Origin: Nitrospira sp.
GTDB lineage: Bacteria > Nitrospirota > Nitrospiria > Nitrospirales > Nitrospiraceae
NCBI GenBank assembly: GCA_020697375.1
Contig: JAJFBJ010000104.1
Coordinates: 1 to 11,301, forward strand
Length of the DNA stretch: 11,301 nucleotides
Direction: 5' to 3'
Made by a program: the position numbers and the translations under genes. The notes beneath the pieces were generated by a model. It saw only the letters and a program-made list of their open reading frames with translations, was not told the origin of the DNA and ran no database searches. This document shows, piece after piece, positions 1 to 6,826 of this stretch; position 1 is the stretch's first letter; each line of letters opens with the position of its first letter.

Positions 1-4
1 TCAT
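1..4 (-). CDS. Start codon of an unidentified gene running off the left edge
   Basis: On the minus strand an ATG at 4..2 is preceded by GAGAGGAG (17..10) with a five-base spacer, which is a near-ideal ribosome site. Only the first codon lies in the window, so nothing can be said about the product. It follows motB in the same direction, but about 265 bases separate them, so it may have its own promoter. Confidence 0.45.
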
Positions 5-268
5 GGCAGCTCCTCTCTGCTTCGGTTGAGACATCATCTCTTATTCATTCTTGCGTCGGAATCGGCGGCGGTATGCCGGCGAACAACCTGGCGATTTGCG
101 GTCACAGGTAAAAGCCTCGATCGCGCCGCCTGTCCGACAAGCGTGACCTATCCGGCACTGTATCGGTCTGCACGAAGCGGTTCTTGAGCGCATGTCCTGT
201 GAGGATAAAGTCTCGGAATAGCCCGCTGTAGACTTGCATCTCGCCTGTCGCGTTCTCACCGGCAGAGA
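5..268. other. Region between motB and the left-edge gene, no secure gene
   Basis: No ORF here has convincing coding character. A minus-strand frame at 41-259 (72 codons, GTG start, no Shine-Dalgarno) is rich in Arg, Ser and Cys and looks random. A second minus-strand frame at 102-239 has a short stretch that faintly resembles an enzyme N-terminus and is listed separately. I see no convincing GC hairpin followed by a T run to act as the motB terminator. Confidence 0.5.
102..239 (-). pseudogene. Possible remnant of an Old Yellow Enzyme-type gene start
   Basis: This 45-codon minus-strand frame starts at ATG 239..237 behind a weak AGGCGAG site. It contains GLFRDFILTGHALKNRFVQ, which recalls the N-terminus of NADH:flavin oxidoreductases (LF-x-PhKhG-x-LxLKNRhV). 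The similarity stops after about 20 residues, and the frame then becomes Arg/Asp-rich and ends at TGA (104..102). It could be a decayed gene 5' end or pure chance. The match is from memory of the family pattern, so this is a weak call. Confidence 0.15.
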
Positions 269-1051
269 CTAGGCAGGAGGAATCCCTGCCTGCAATGGCA
301 CGACGAGTAGGTCGTCATGGTTGAACTTTTCCAGCACGACAATTTCCACCCGGCGATTCTTCCGGCGATTCTTGGTCCGTCCTTCGGGAGTGTCGTTGTT
401 TTCAATCGGCTTGGAATCCGCAAAGCCGGTGGCGGAAAGATGTGTAATGGGCACGCCATACAGCTCAGAGAAAATTCTGACGACCATTACGGCCCGCCCC
501 GCGGAAAGCTCCCAATTCGACGGAAATTGCGCCGTTCGAATGGGTACATTGTCGGTATGGCCGAGGATGCGGATATGGCGGTCCATTTCAACCAGGATTT
601 CTGAAAAGGCTTTGAGGAAGGGCAATGCCTCCGCCCGCACGCGCGCTTCCCCGCTCTCAAATAGAATGGATTCCGGCAGGGAAAGCACAATGGCGCCGTT
701 TCCGATTTCGGCGACTTTGATATCCGGCATCTCCGATTTCAGGATCGGATGAATCCTCTTTATAATTTCCCGCATCCGGCGAATGGCCGGTTCGTTTACA
801 TTGGACATGTCGGGATTGATCATCTTCGGCTTCGCATCGCCGATGCTGAACGGCAGGCGGCTGGATGGCGTGCTGTTCACCGGATTCAAGGCGGCTTTGA
901 TAGAGTCACTCACGGTTCGATATTTGCCCTCATTCACAGAGGACACCGAATACATGACGACGAAAAAGGCGAACAGCAGCGTGATGAAATCCGCATAGGA
1001 GACCAGCCAGCGTTCATGATTTTCGTGCTCTTCGTGCTTCTTCTTCGCCAT
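269..1051 (-). CDS. motB: Flagellar stator protein MotB (MotD-type)
   Basis: Stator subunit that anchors the torque-generating complex to peptidoglycan and carries the ion-binding aspartate; 260 residues. A short charged cytoplasmic tail is followed by one membrane helix (about 15-38) with the signature SYADFITLLFAFF; D21 is the expected ion-binding Asp (Asp32 of E. coli MotB). The C-terminal half is an OmpA/MotB peptidoglycan-binding domain with GHTDNVP (164-170), NWELS (179-183) and an Arg-rich NRRVEIV end. The N-terminus, with HENHERW before the helix and NEGKY after it, resembles Pseudomonas MotD more than enteric MotB. The KNRR segment at residues about 227-234 is duplicated by a 12-bp tandem repeat. 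The ATG at 1051 has only a weak ribosome site. motA lies 51 bases upstream, so the two are probably co-transcribed. Confidence 0.95.
   Translation of the reverse strand: MAKKKHEEHENHERWLVSYADFITLLFAFFVVMYSVSSVNEGKYRTVSDSIKAALNPVNSTPSSRLPFSIGDAKPKMINPDMSNVNEPAIRRMREIIKRIHPILKSEMPDIKVAEIGNGAIVLSLPESILFESGEARVRAEALPFLKAFSEILVEMDRHIRILGHTDNVPIRTAQFPSNWELSAGRAVMVVRIFSELYGVPITHLSATGFADSKPIENNDTPEGRTKNRRKNRRVEIVVLEKFNHDDLLVVPLQAGIPPA
350..373. repeat. Exact 12-bp tandem duplication inside motB
   Basis: The 12-mer CCGGCGATTCTT occurs twice in direct contact, at 350-361 and 362-373. It is in frame within motB and yields KNRRKNRR in the protein, where the usual family pattern has a single copy (EGR-x-KNRRVEI). 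It looks like a replication-slippage insertion of four residues next to the conserved Arg that helps bind peptidoglycan. Confidence 0.9.
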
Positions 1052-1102
1052 GCGAGGATCCAGCCGGCAATCTTGCGGTTCGGCAACGCCGGATTCACGT
1101 GC

Positions 1103-1873
1103 TTACTTTTTCTCTTCCTTCGTCCGTTCGTTCGGAGAGAGGTACCCTTCCAGTTTCTCCTGTAACAGCCTTGGATTTTCTCCCTGTGCCAGGCCGACGA
1201 GTCCCAGAATCATCATCGTCCGCAATCCGGCTTCTTCTTTCAGTTTGAATTTGAGCTTGTTCGCGATCGGCAGAAAAAACAGGTTTGCGGCTCCGACCCC
1301 GTAGACGGTCGCGACGAATGCCACGGCGATACCGCCGCCGAGCTTGGAAGGATCGGCCAGGTTCTCCATCACATGGATCAAGCCAAGCACGGCTCCGAGA
1401 ATGCCGACGGTCGGCGCATAGCCGCCGGCCGCTTCCCAGACCTTGGCCGAGACGACTCCTTCTTCTTCATGGTGCTCGACTTCGATTTCAAGAATCTCCT
1501 GCAAGAGCTTCGGGTCGGTTCCGTCGACGATCAACTGCACTCCCTTTCTGAAAAACGGGTCGTGCAGGTCTTTCAATTTTCCTTCCAGCGCGAGCAGGCC
1601 CTGTTTGCGCGAGACATTCGCCAGATCCAGGATCTGCGAGATGCTTCCTTTGACGTCGTGCGGAGGATTGGTAAGGACGAGAGACAGGGATCCGACGGCT
1701 CTGATGACGACCGGCAGCGTATTTTGCACACAGCAGGCTCCGAACGTCCCACCCATGACGATGATAAAAGCCGTCAATTGAAGGACCGACCCGATGTGTC
1801 CGCCTTCGAGGGCCTGACCACCGATGATCGATCCGATCGCAATGACGATTCCCAGTATGGTGGCTATATCCAC
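1103..1873 (-). CDS. motA: Flagellar stator protein MotA (MotC-type)
   Basis: Inner-membrane ion-channel and torque-generating subunit that pairs with MotB; 256 residues. Four hydrophobic segments are visible: about 3-20, 32-50, 150-170 and 180-203. A large cytoplasmic loop holds the conserved SRKQGLLALE stretch (88-97), which matches the MotA region that contacts the rotor. The GGYAPTVGILGAVLGLIHVM block, NLADPSKLGGGIAVAF and the ENPRLLQEKL tail are typical of the MotC/PomA branch. P154 and P202 correspond to the functional prolines of helices 3 and 4. The start is GTG at 1873, chosen because GAGG lies about ten bases upstream and the protein then begins exactly at the family's usual MDI-x-T-hhG motif. 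motB follows after 51 bases. Upstream lies a divergent small gene, so a promoter is expected in 1874-2015. Confidence 0.95.
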   Translation of the reverse strand: MDIATILGIVIAIGSIIGGQALEGGHIGSVLQLTAFIIVMGGTFGACCVQNTLPVVIRAVGSLSLVLTNPPHDVKGSISQILDLANVSRKQGLLALEGKLKDLHDPFFRKGVQLIVDGTDPKLLQEILEIEVEHHEEEGVVSAKVWEAAGGYAPTVGILGAVLGLIHVMENLADPSKLGGGIAVAFVATVYGVGAANLFFLPIANKLKFKLKEEAGLRTMMILGLVGLAQGENPRLLQEKLEGYLSPNERTKEEKK

Positions 1874-2015
1874 AGCTCTGTTACCTCACGGCCGAGTGCG
1901 GCCCGTTGTTCCCGCAAAAGGTTCCGCGGATGGCCGGAATGGTGGGGTTGCGCCTGCCGGAAACAGTCTGGTACCGTGCAGTCGCATCATAACAGTCTTG
2001 CATGGAGGTGCTATT
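1874..2015. promoter_or_regulatory. Divergent intergenic region between motA and the small plus-strand gene
   Basis: These 142 bases separate two divergent start codons and should hold promoters in both directions. No clear sigma-70, sigma-28 (TAAA-N15-GCCGATAA) or sigma-54 (GG-N10-GC) match was found. It contains a perfect palindrome TCCGCGGA (1923-1930) inside a wider inverted repeat TTCCG/CGGAA (1922-1926, 1935-1939), and a direct repeat AACAGTCT at 1962-1969 and 1991-1998. Any of these could be an operator, but that is inference. Confidence 0.4.
2004..2010 (+). promoter_or_regulatory. Strong Shine-Dalgarno site for the small gene
   Basis: GGAGGTG lies five bases before the GTG at 2016-2018. 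This near-perfect ribosome site on the plus strand is the main reason for calling the gene and for choosing this start over the in-frame ATG at 1824, which would run back over the motA start. Confidence 0.7.
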
Positions 2016-2258
2016 GTGGGTCCTGCCGATAGCTTGATGCTCGATGCTAAACAAGCCATTCTCGATGAGCAGCACCGGAAATTTCAGGTTTTGCAGCAGG
2101 AGGGTCGTTGGTCGGAGGCTATGCAACAGTTTCATGTGACCTTGAATTGTGCGTCGGACCTGTTGAAGGAATCCTTAGAGTTGCTTCAACATGTCATCGA
2201 TGCACGGAACCGACGCGGCCCCTCCCAACCTCGCCTGTCCGATCATCGCAGCCCATAG
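2016..2258 (+). CDS. Small helical protein of unknown function between mot and che units
   Basis: I do not recognise this gene. From GTG 2016 it encodes about 80 residues and ends at TAG 2256-2258. The sequence is free of glycine and proline through most of its length, and from about residue 7 to 63 it is predicted all alpha-helical with Leu/Ala spacing (AKQAILDEQHRKF, LLKESLELLQHVIDARNRR). The tail is Pro/Ser/Arg-rich. It has no signal peptide or membrane segment, so it is probably cytoplasmic. It runs opposite to all neighbours: divergent from motA, convergent with cheW. The QQEGRWSEAMQQF segment faintly recalls the first helical hairpin of FliT-type flagellar chaperones, but it could equally be a degenerate TPR-like helix pair or unrelated. 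The strong ribosome site and coding-like composition support a real gene; the function is open. Confidence 0.65.
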   Translation: MGPADSLMLDAKQAILDEQHRKFQVLQQEGRWSEAMQQFHVTLNCASDLLKESLELLQHVIDARNRRGPSQPRLSDHRSP

Positions 2259-2332
2259 ACGGTACTAGAAATGATGAAGTCTTCCCCACCGCTCCTAACA
2301 TTCGGTTCCAGAACAACATAGAGTCACCTACG
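2259..2332. other. Convergent gap between the small gene and cheW
   Basis: Two transcription units meet in these 74 bases, so a bidirectional terminator would be expected. I see no GC-rich hairpin with a T tract on either strand, so termination may be Rho-dependent or read-through. Confidence 0.4.
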
Positions 2333-2851
2333 CTAGGCTGCTTCTCGGGCGAGCAGAAGCCGGTTCAAATCCACCAGGATAAGGAGCCGGTCTTCAATGC
2401 GCCCTACGCCCTGCGTGAATTCCGCTCCGGCCATCGTACCGACTGATGGCGGAGGCTCGATGGCGCTTTTCGGAACACGCAACACCTCTTCTACTGAATC
2501 CACCACCAGCCCAACCAAGCGTGCCTGCACGGACACTACGACAATCCGCGTATTCGTGGTCCGTTTGGCGCCTGTGAGGCCGAACAGTTTTCGGAGATCC
2601 AGAACCGGAATAATACGGCCCCGCAGATTGATGACGCCTTCCACATAAGGTGGAGTCTTTGGGACTCGCGTGACTTCCACGATCCGGTTGATCTCCTGTA
2701 CGCTTAGGACATCCACCGCGAATTCTTCGTTTCCGATCCTACAGATCACGAATTGAAGAAGATCGTCTCCTGCCTTCTCGTCCAGGCGGTCCGCAGCCTC
2801 TGCTGCGGCCGCCTGGTCGTGGGATTTCACCTGTTGTTCCGTGGCGCTCAT
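2333..2851 (-). CDS. cheW: Chemotaxis coupling protein CheW
   Basis: Scaffold that links chemoreceptors to the CheA kinase in the cytoplasmic array; 172 residues. The CheW fold covers residues about 31-166, with the hallmark block VQEINRIVEVTRVP (51-64), then YVEGVINLRGRIIPVLDLR (69-87), where NLRG at 75-78 is the most conserved part. Residues 1-30 form a charged, Ala-rich extension (AAAAEAADRLDEKAG) beyond the usual start of the domain, possibly a flexible lead. The ATG at 2851 is supported by AGAAGGAG seven bases upstream. It is the last gene of the che series, 27 bases after the mcp stop. The window also encodes a second CheW domain in CheV and a third in CheA, so two separate adaptors can couple to the kinase. 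Confidence 0.96.
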   Translation of the reverse strand: MSATEQQVKSHDQAAAAEAADRLDEKAGDDLLQFVICRIGNEEFAVDVLSVQEINRIVEVTRVPKTPPYVEGVINLRGRIIPVLDLRKLFGLTGAKRTTNTRIVVVSVQARLVGLVVDSVEEVLRVPKSAIEPPPSVGTMAGAEFTQGVGRIEDRLLILVDLNRLLLAREAA

Positions 2852-2878
2852 GCTGGGCTCCTTCTCGTGGTTAGCAGC

Positions 2879-4564
2879 CTAGATCTTGAATCCACCCACG
2901 ATGCCCTGCAACTCGACCGCCAGCTGGCTCAAATCCTGACTGGCCTTCGCCGATTCATGGGCTCCGGACGAAGACTCCTTCGTAACTTTCGCGACCTGCT
3001 CGATGTCGCTGGCAATCTGCTGAGTGGCGACTGATTGCTCCTCCGACGCCACTGCAATCTGCCGGATCATGTCCGCGCTTTCGGATACCATGCGCACGAT
3101 CTGCGACAGGGCTTCGCCGGTCTTATTGACAAGATCAACGCCGGCTGTGACTTTCTGCGTACCCTGCTGCATCGAGTCGACGGCGCCCCGCGTATCCTGT
3201 TGGATTTGACGGATCATATCGCCTATTTCCTTCGTGGCTTTGGTCGTCCGCTCGGCAAGCTTCCGTACTTCATCGGCCACGACGGCGAATCCTCGGCCTT
3301 GTTCACCCGCACGGGCCGCTTCGATCGCGGCGTTCAAGGCCAGCAAATTGGTCTGATCGGCGATGTCTTCAATCGTCCGCACGATTTCACCGATCTGATC
3401 GGACGACTTGCCGAGGTCGGAGATGATCGTGGCGGAATTGGAAACCGCGTCGGACAACTGCTGCATCCCGGAGATGGTGCTCGAAACCACCGTTCCGCCC
3501 TCCTGGGCCGTTTTGACCGTATCCTGTGCGAGACTGGCGGCTTTGCCTGAATTCTGCGCCACTTGACCGACGGTGGCATTCATTTCTTCCACCGCTGCGG
3601 CTGTTTGTGAAGCACGTGAGGTCAAGGTTTCGGTGCCTTTCGAAATCTCCTCGGCCGTCGCGGACAATTCAACCGATGCCGAGGCCACTTTGTCCGTCAC
3701 ATGCGCAACTTTCTTGATCATATGCTGCAATTTCTCGATGAACTCATTGAAGTACCCTCCCATGTGCGCAAGCTCATCATTGCCCTCGCAAGGGACACGC
3801 TTGGTGAGGTCGCCCTCGCCCTTGGCAATGTCTTTCGAAATGTCACTCATTCGCGCGAGAGGTTTCAGCACGATGTTGCGGAGCAGGAAATACATCACCA
3901 CCATGATCGCGACGACGATGCCTCCCATCAGTCCGCCGGTTTGCCACATGGACCGGTTCGACAGAACGATGGCCTCCGCCATGGGAAGCGAGAGGCTCAA
4001 AATGCCCAGGGTATCGCCGACCTGATTGTTGGTATGGCAACCGAGGCAGGCAGAAGAGGAAGCCTTGTCGGCAACGGCTCGTCGGAATGTCTGCACACCG
4101 TTGACGTCGTCGCGGCGGGCATAGCTCTCAGCTCCGGCCATGATGGCTCTGATCGCTTCATTCTCGAAATTGTCTTTTGGTGAGTTCGCGGAATTCAGCG
4201 GATTCTGGCTGACCAGGCGGGCACTGTACAGCCCCGTCCGTGATGCTTCTTCGCCCATTTCCCGGACCGCCGTCGCAGGGAAAGGAATGGCATCCGGAGT
4301 ACCGGTATGGTCCTTGAGAATCTGGATGTCTCCGCCGGACTTCGATTTTTTAATTTTGGCGACATAGTTCTGCGTGATATAGGCCCGGCTGATCATGATC
4401 TGCGTGCTGATGACACTGCTCCGCCCCTTGAGCATCGTGTCCATCTTGGACTCTTCCTGTTGATACAGCACGAAGAGTCCCAGCATGATCACCAGGAGTG
4501 ACACCGTTGAAATGGACAGAATAAACTTGGGCCCGATTGTCATATTCTTCATCATTGTCCCCAT
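2879..4564 (-). CDS. Methyl-accepting chemotaxis protein with periplasmic c-type haem sensor
   Basis: Transmembrane chemoreceptor of 561 residues. Order: TM helix 12-34; periplasmic domain about 35-205; TM helix 209-228; HAMP about 229-281; cytoplasmic signalling domain to the end. The periplasmic part matches the Tll0287-like/DUF3365 family: [11 protein letters not shown] at 119-129, then CLGCH at 173-177, a CXXCH motif for covalent haem c, followed by GILSLSLP. The signalling tip is canonical ([37 protein letters not shown], roughly 404-440), the surface that binds CheW/CheA. No C-terminal NWETF-type CheR tether is present (it ends GGFKI). ATG 4564 follows AGGAGG with a four-base spacer; M4 and M5 are possible alternatives. 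Its place between cheB and cheW suggests it is a main receptor of this array. Redox state, oxygen, NO or another haem ligand is the likely stimulus (inference). Confidence 0.93.
   Translation of the reverse strand: MGTMMKNMTIGPKFILSISTVSLLVIMLGLFVLYQQEESKMDTMLKGRSSVISTQIMISRAYITQNYVAKIKKSKSGGDIQILKDHTGTPDAIPFPATAVREMGEEASRTGLYSARLVSQNPLNSANSPKDNFENEAIRAIMAGAESYARRDDVNGVQTFRRAVADKASSSACLGCHTNNQVGDTLGILSLSLPMAEAIVLSNRSMWQTGGLMGGIVVAIMVVMYFLLRNIVLKPLARMSDISKDIAKGEGDLTKRVPCEGNDELAHMGGYFNEFIEKLQHMIKKVAHVTDKVASASVELSATAEEISKGTETLTSRASQTAAAVEEMNATVGQVAQNSGKAASLAQDTVKTAQEGGTVVSSTISGMQQLSDAVSNSATIISDLGKSSDQIGEIVRTIEDIADQTNLLALNAAIEAARAGEQGRGFAVVADEVRKLAERTTKATKEIGDMIRQIQQDTRGAVDSMQQGTQKVTAGVDLVNKTGEALSQIVRMVSESADMIRQIAVASEEQSVATQQIASDIEQVAKVTKESSSGAHESAKASQDLSQLAVELQGIVGGFKI
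4034..4048 (-). other. CXXCH haem c attachment motif in the chemoreceptor
   Basis: Codons for C173-L-G-C176-H177 lie here on the minus strand. Both cysteines are TGC and the histidine is CAT, read directly from the bases. The motif sits between the two membrane helices, on the periplasmic side where cytochrome c maturation takes place. Confidence 0.9.
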
Positions 4565-4613
4565 GACGCCTCCTACCCCTCTCTATTGCGAACGATTGAG
4601 ATGACGGTTGTTC

Positions 4614-5711
4614 TCACACCATGTTCATGATTTCGCCGATCACTTTGGAGAGCGAAACCACTTTGTCTGCGCACCCTGCTTCGACGACTGCTTTCGGCAT
4701 GCCGTATACAACACTCGACGCCTCATCCTGAGCCACAGTTCTGCCCTTGGCGGCCTTGATGGCTTTCATCCCTTCCAATCCGTCGTGCCCCATCCCGGTT
4801 AAGATCACTCCGATACTGCGCTCCCCATACAGAGCCGCCACCGATTTGAGCATGATGTCGGCGGAGGGCGCATGCGCATGCTGTTCCACATTCGGCGCAA
4901 GTGACACCACCGTGCTGGTGATGGTCCGTTTGGCGACTCTAAATTGCACTCCTCCGGGGGCCACGAGCACGCGGCCGGGCCGAATTTCATCACCCTCGAC
5001 TGCTTCGCGCACATCAAGCGGGCAAAGGTTATTGAGCCGCTCGGCAAAAGGTTTCGTGAACGATTTCGGCATATGCTGCACGATGACAATCCCGGCCGGA
5101 CAATCCGAGGGAATCATCGGCATGATTTCAAACAATGCCTGCGGACCTCCCGTGGAACATGCAATGGCAATGAGTTTTGTGCCGCGCGTCACGCTGACCG
5201 CGAGGCTGCTCAACGCCTTGATCGGGCTCGCGGTGGTCTTTGCGAGCCCGGTCATCGTGATTTTTTTGAGTTTCGCGCCGGCATGGCTGGCGGCCAGCAC
5301 TTTGGACACGAGTTGCTTTTGAATCTCGGCGATTTTTGAGGCGACCCCGTCTAATTGTTTGGGCACGAAATCCATGGCTCCCCACTCCAAGGCTTGCAAG
5401 GTTTCCTGCGCTCCTTCTACTGTGATGGAGCTCACCATGATGATGGGGACCGGATGTTGCGCCATGATCTGCTGCAAGGCCTGCAGGCCTGTCATACCGG
5501 GCATCTCCACATCCATGGTTACGACGTCCGGTTTCAATTGCCGCACCTGTTGGATGGCTTCCTCTCCGTTTCGCGCGACTCCTACCACCTGAATCTGTTT
5601 GCCTTCCTCCAGCATGTTGGTCAGGCTTTTACGCATAAACGCGGAATCATCCACGACGAGTACGCGTACCGGAGATGCCGGGAGGGTCATGTGTGGGACT
5701 GTAAGCGCCAT
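4614..5711 (-). CDS. cheB: Chemotaxis response regulator protein-glutamate methylesterase CheB
   Basis: Removes methyl groups from receptor glutamates (and deamidates glutamines) to reset adaptation; activated by phosphorylation from CheA. With the start used here it has 365 residues. An N-terminal receiver domain (about 15-130) has the acidic pair D21-D22, phospho-acceptor D67 (VVTMDVEMPGMTG), S94 and K118. A linker of about 50 residues follows. The methylesterase domain carries the catalytic triad S186 (ACSTGGP), H213 (VQHMP) and D310 (GMGHDG). I chose ATG 5711 because AGGA lies four bases upstream. An in-frame TTG at 5747 would add 12 residues but lacks a ribosome site. Its partner cheR is at the head of the same operon. 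The gap to cheV is 81 bases and to mcp 49 bases. Confidence 0.95.
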   Translation of the reverse strand: MALTVPHMTLPASPVRVLVVDDSAFMRKSLTNMLEEGKQIQVVGVARNGEEAIQQVRQLKPDVVTMDVEMPGMTGLQALQQIMAQHPVPIIMVSSITVEGAQETLQALEWGAMDFVPKQLDGVASKIAEIQKQLVSKVLAASHAGAKLKKITMTGLAKTTASPIKALSSLAVSVTRGTKLIAIACSTGGPQALFEIMPMIPSDCPAGIVIVQHMPKSFTKPFAERLNNLCPLDVREAVEGDEIRPGRVLVAPGGVQFRVAKRTITSTVVSLAPNVEQHAHAPSADIMLKSVAALYGERSIGVILTGMGHDGLEGMKAIKAAKGRTVAQDEASSVVYGMPKAVVEAGCADKVVSLSKVIGEIMNMV

Positions 5712-5792
5712 AGCGTCCTGCCTGTTCCCATCGGTTGTCGGCCGCAAAAGCTTGAATGCCTGTGAGTCGTCGATCGACTGTGAATGTGCGTG

Positions 5793-6776
5793 TCAGGCTG
5801 CCTTGCCGGCTTGCTGTTTGTCCTGACTGATATGGAACGATAGTTTTTCACCCAGGATTTTTGCGTCGAATTTTGTGATGTAGTCCGTCGCGCCGACCGC
5901 CTTTCCCTTTTCCATGTTGCATGCGCCAGTCAGCGATGAATGGAGCATTACGGGCAGGTGCGCGAGTCGTGGGTCGGCACGAATGTGCTTGGTCAAGGTA
6001 AAGCCGTCCATTTCCGGCATTTCGATGTCGCTTAAAATGCAGTGGATCTGATCCACTCGCGGTTTGCCTTCCGCCGTGGCCTGGTCGGCGAGCGCTAGGA
6101 GCTTCGTCCAGGCCTCTCCGCCGGTCGTGGCCATGATGTACGACATTTCGAGACGCTCCAGCGCCTTGCGAATTTGCGTGCGTGCCACTGAGGAGTCGTC
6201 GGCAAACAGCATGCATTTCGATTTCAGCTCCGGTGTCATCACCATTCCGGCAAACACTTCATCGTCCGAACGGGGGCAAATATCGTTCAACACTTTCTCC
6301 ACGTCGAGAATCAGCACCATGCGGCCGTCATCCAGCATCGTGACGGCGGTGACGGCGCCCTTGTTGTTTTCTCTGACAATGGCAGGCGGGGTCTTGATGG
6401 CGGACCAGGAGAAGCGAATGATCCGGTCGACTCCCGAGACGAGGAATCCCTGCAAGCTCCCGTTGTATTCGGATACGATTAAGTATGGATGGGGTCCCGC
6501 CGTGCTGATCGCGGGAGCATCTGATTCCATGGCCAGGCCTAAACTGCGCTTGAGGCCCACTACCGGAACCATAATTCCGCGGATGTTGGCCATGCCCACG
6601 ATGCGGCAATCCGCCTCCGGAATTTGTGTGAGCGCCGGCAGCTTCATCACCTCACGAACCTTGAACACGTTGATGCCGAAGATTTCGTTCGTGCCGAGCT
6701 TGAAAAGCAGCAGTTCCATCTGATTGGCGCCCGCGAGCCTGGTCCGTGCATCAATTTCACTGATGAGAGTCGACAT
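5793..6776 (-). CDS. cheV: CheV: CheW-receiver fusion chemotaxis coupling protein
   Basis: Adaptor that couples receptors to CheA and whose activity is tuned by phosphorylation; 327 residues. A CheW-like domain spans about 18-165, with FGINVFKVREVM (33-44), NIRG (64-67) in place of the NLRG of CheW, and VLILDVEKVL near its end. A receiver domain spans about 186-315 with D193-D194, phospho-acceptor D250 (CILSDIEMPEMDG), S280 and K302. The receiver has a longer loop before the phospho-Asp than CheY. ATG 6776 follows GGAGG with a four-base spacer. It sits between cheA (50 bases upstream) and cheB (81 bases downstream). The full set of receiver residues suggests it is phosphorylated by CheA and acts in adaptation or as a phosphate sink (family knowledge). 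Confidence 0.93.
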   Translation of the reverse strand: MSTLISEIDARTRLAGANQMELLLFKLGTNEIFGINVFKVREVMKLPALTQIPEADCRIVGMANIRGIMVPVVGLKRSLGLAMESDAPAISTAGPHPYLIVSEYNGSLQGFLVSGVDRIIRFSWSAIKTPPAIVRENNKGAVTAVTMLDDGRMVLILDVEKVLNDICPRSDDEVFAGMVMTPELKSKCMLFADDSSVARTQIRKALERLEMSYIMATTGGEAWTKLLALADQATAEGKPRVDQIHCILSDIEMPEMDGFTLTKHIRADPRLAHLPVMLHSSLTGACNMEKGKAVGATDYITKFDAKILGEKLSFHISQDKQQAGKAA

Positions 6777-6826
6777 GCTTCCTCCGATTTCTCTCTTCGT
6801 CGTTCATCGTGCGCGTAGGCGCAGGA

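Noticed and set aside
2025..2032. GCCGATAG resembling a sigma-28 -10 element
   Set aside because: It lies inside the small gene just after its start, and no TAAA is found 15 bases upstream.
1881..2135. Minus-strand 84-codon frame upstream of motA
   Set aside because: No ribosome site, no domain and composition like random sequence; the plus-strand frame over the same bases has much better coding signs.
5765..5779. Inverted repeat AGTCG-TCGAT-CGACT between cheV and cheB
   Set aside because: Five-base arms are expected by chance at this GC content, and there is no T run or other sign of a terminator or operator.
6064..6723. Plus-strand open frame of 219 codons opposite cheV
   Set aside because: Antisense shadow of the CheW and receiver domains of cheV; Ser/Thr/Arg-rich with no recognisable domain.
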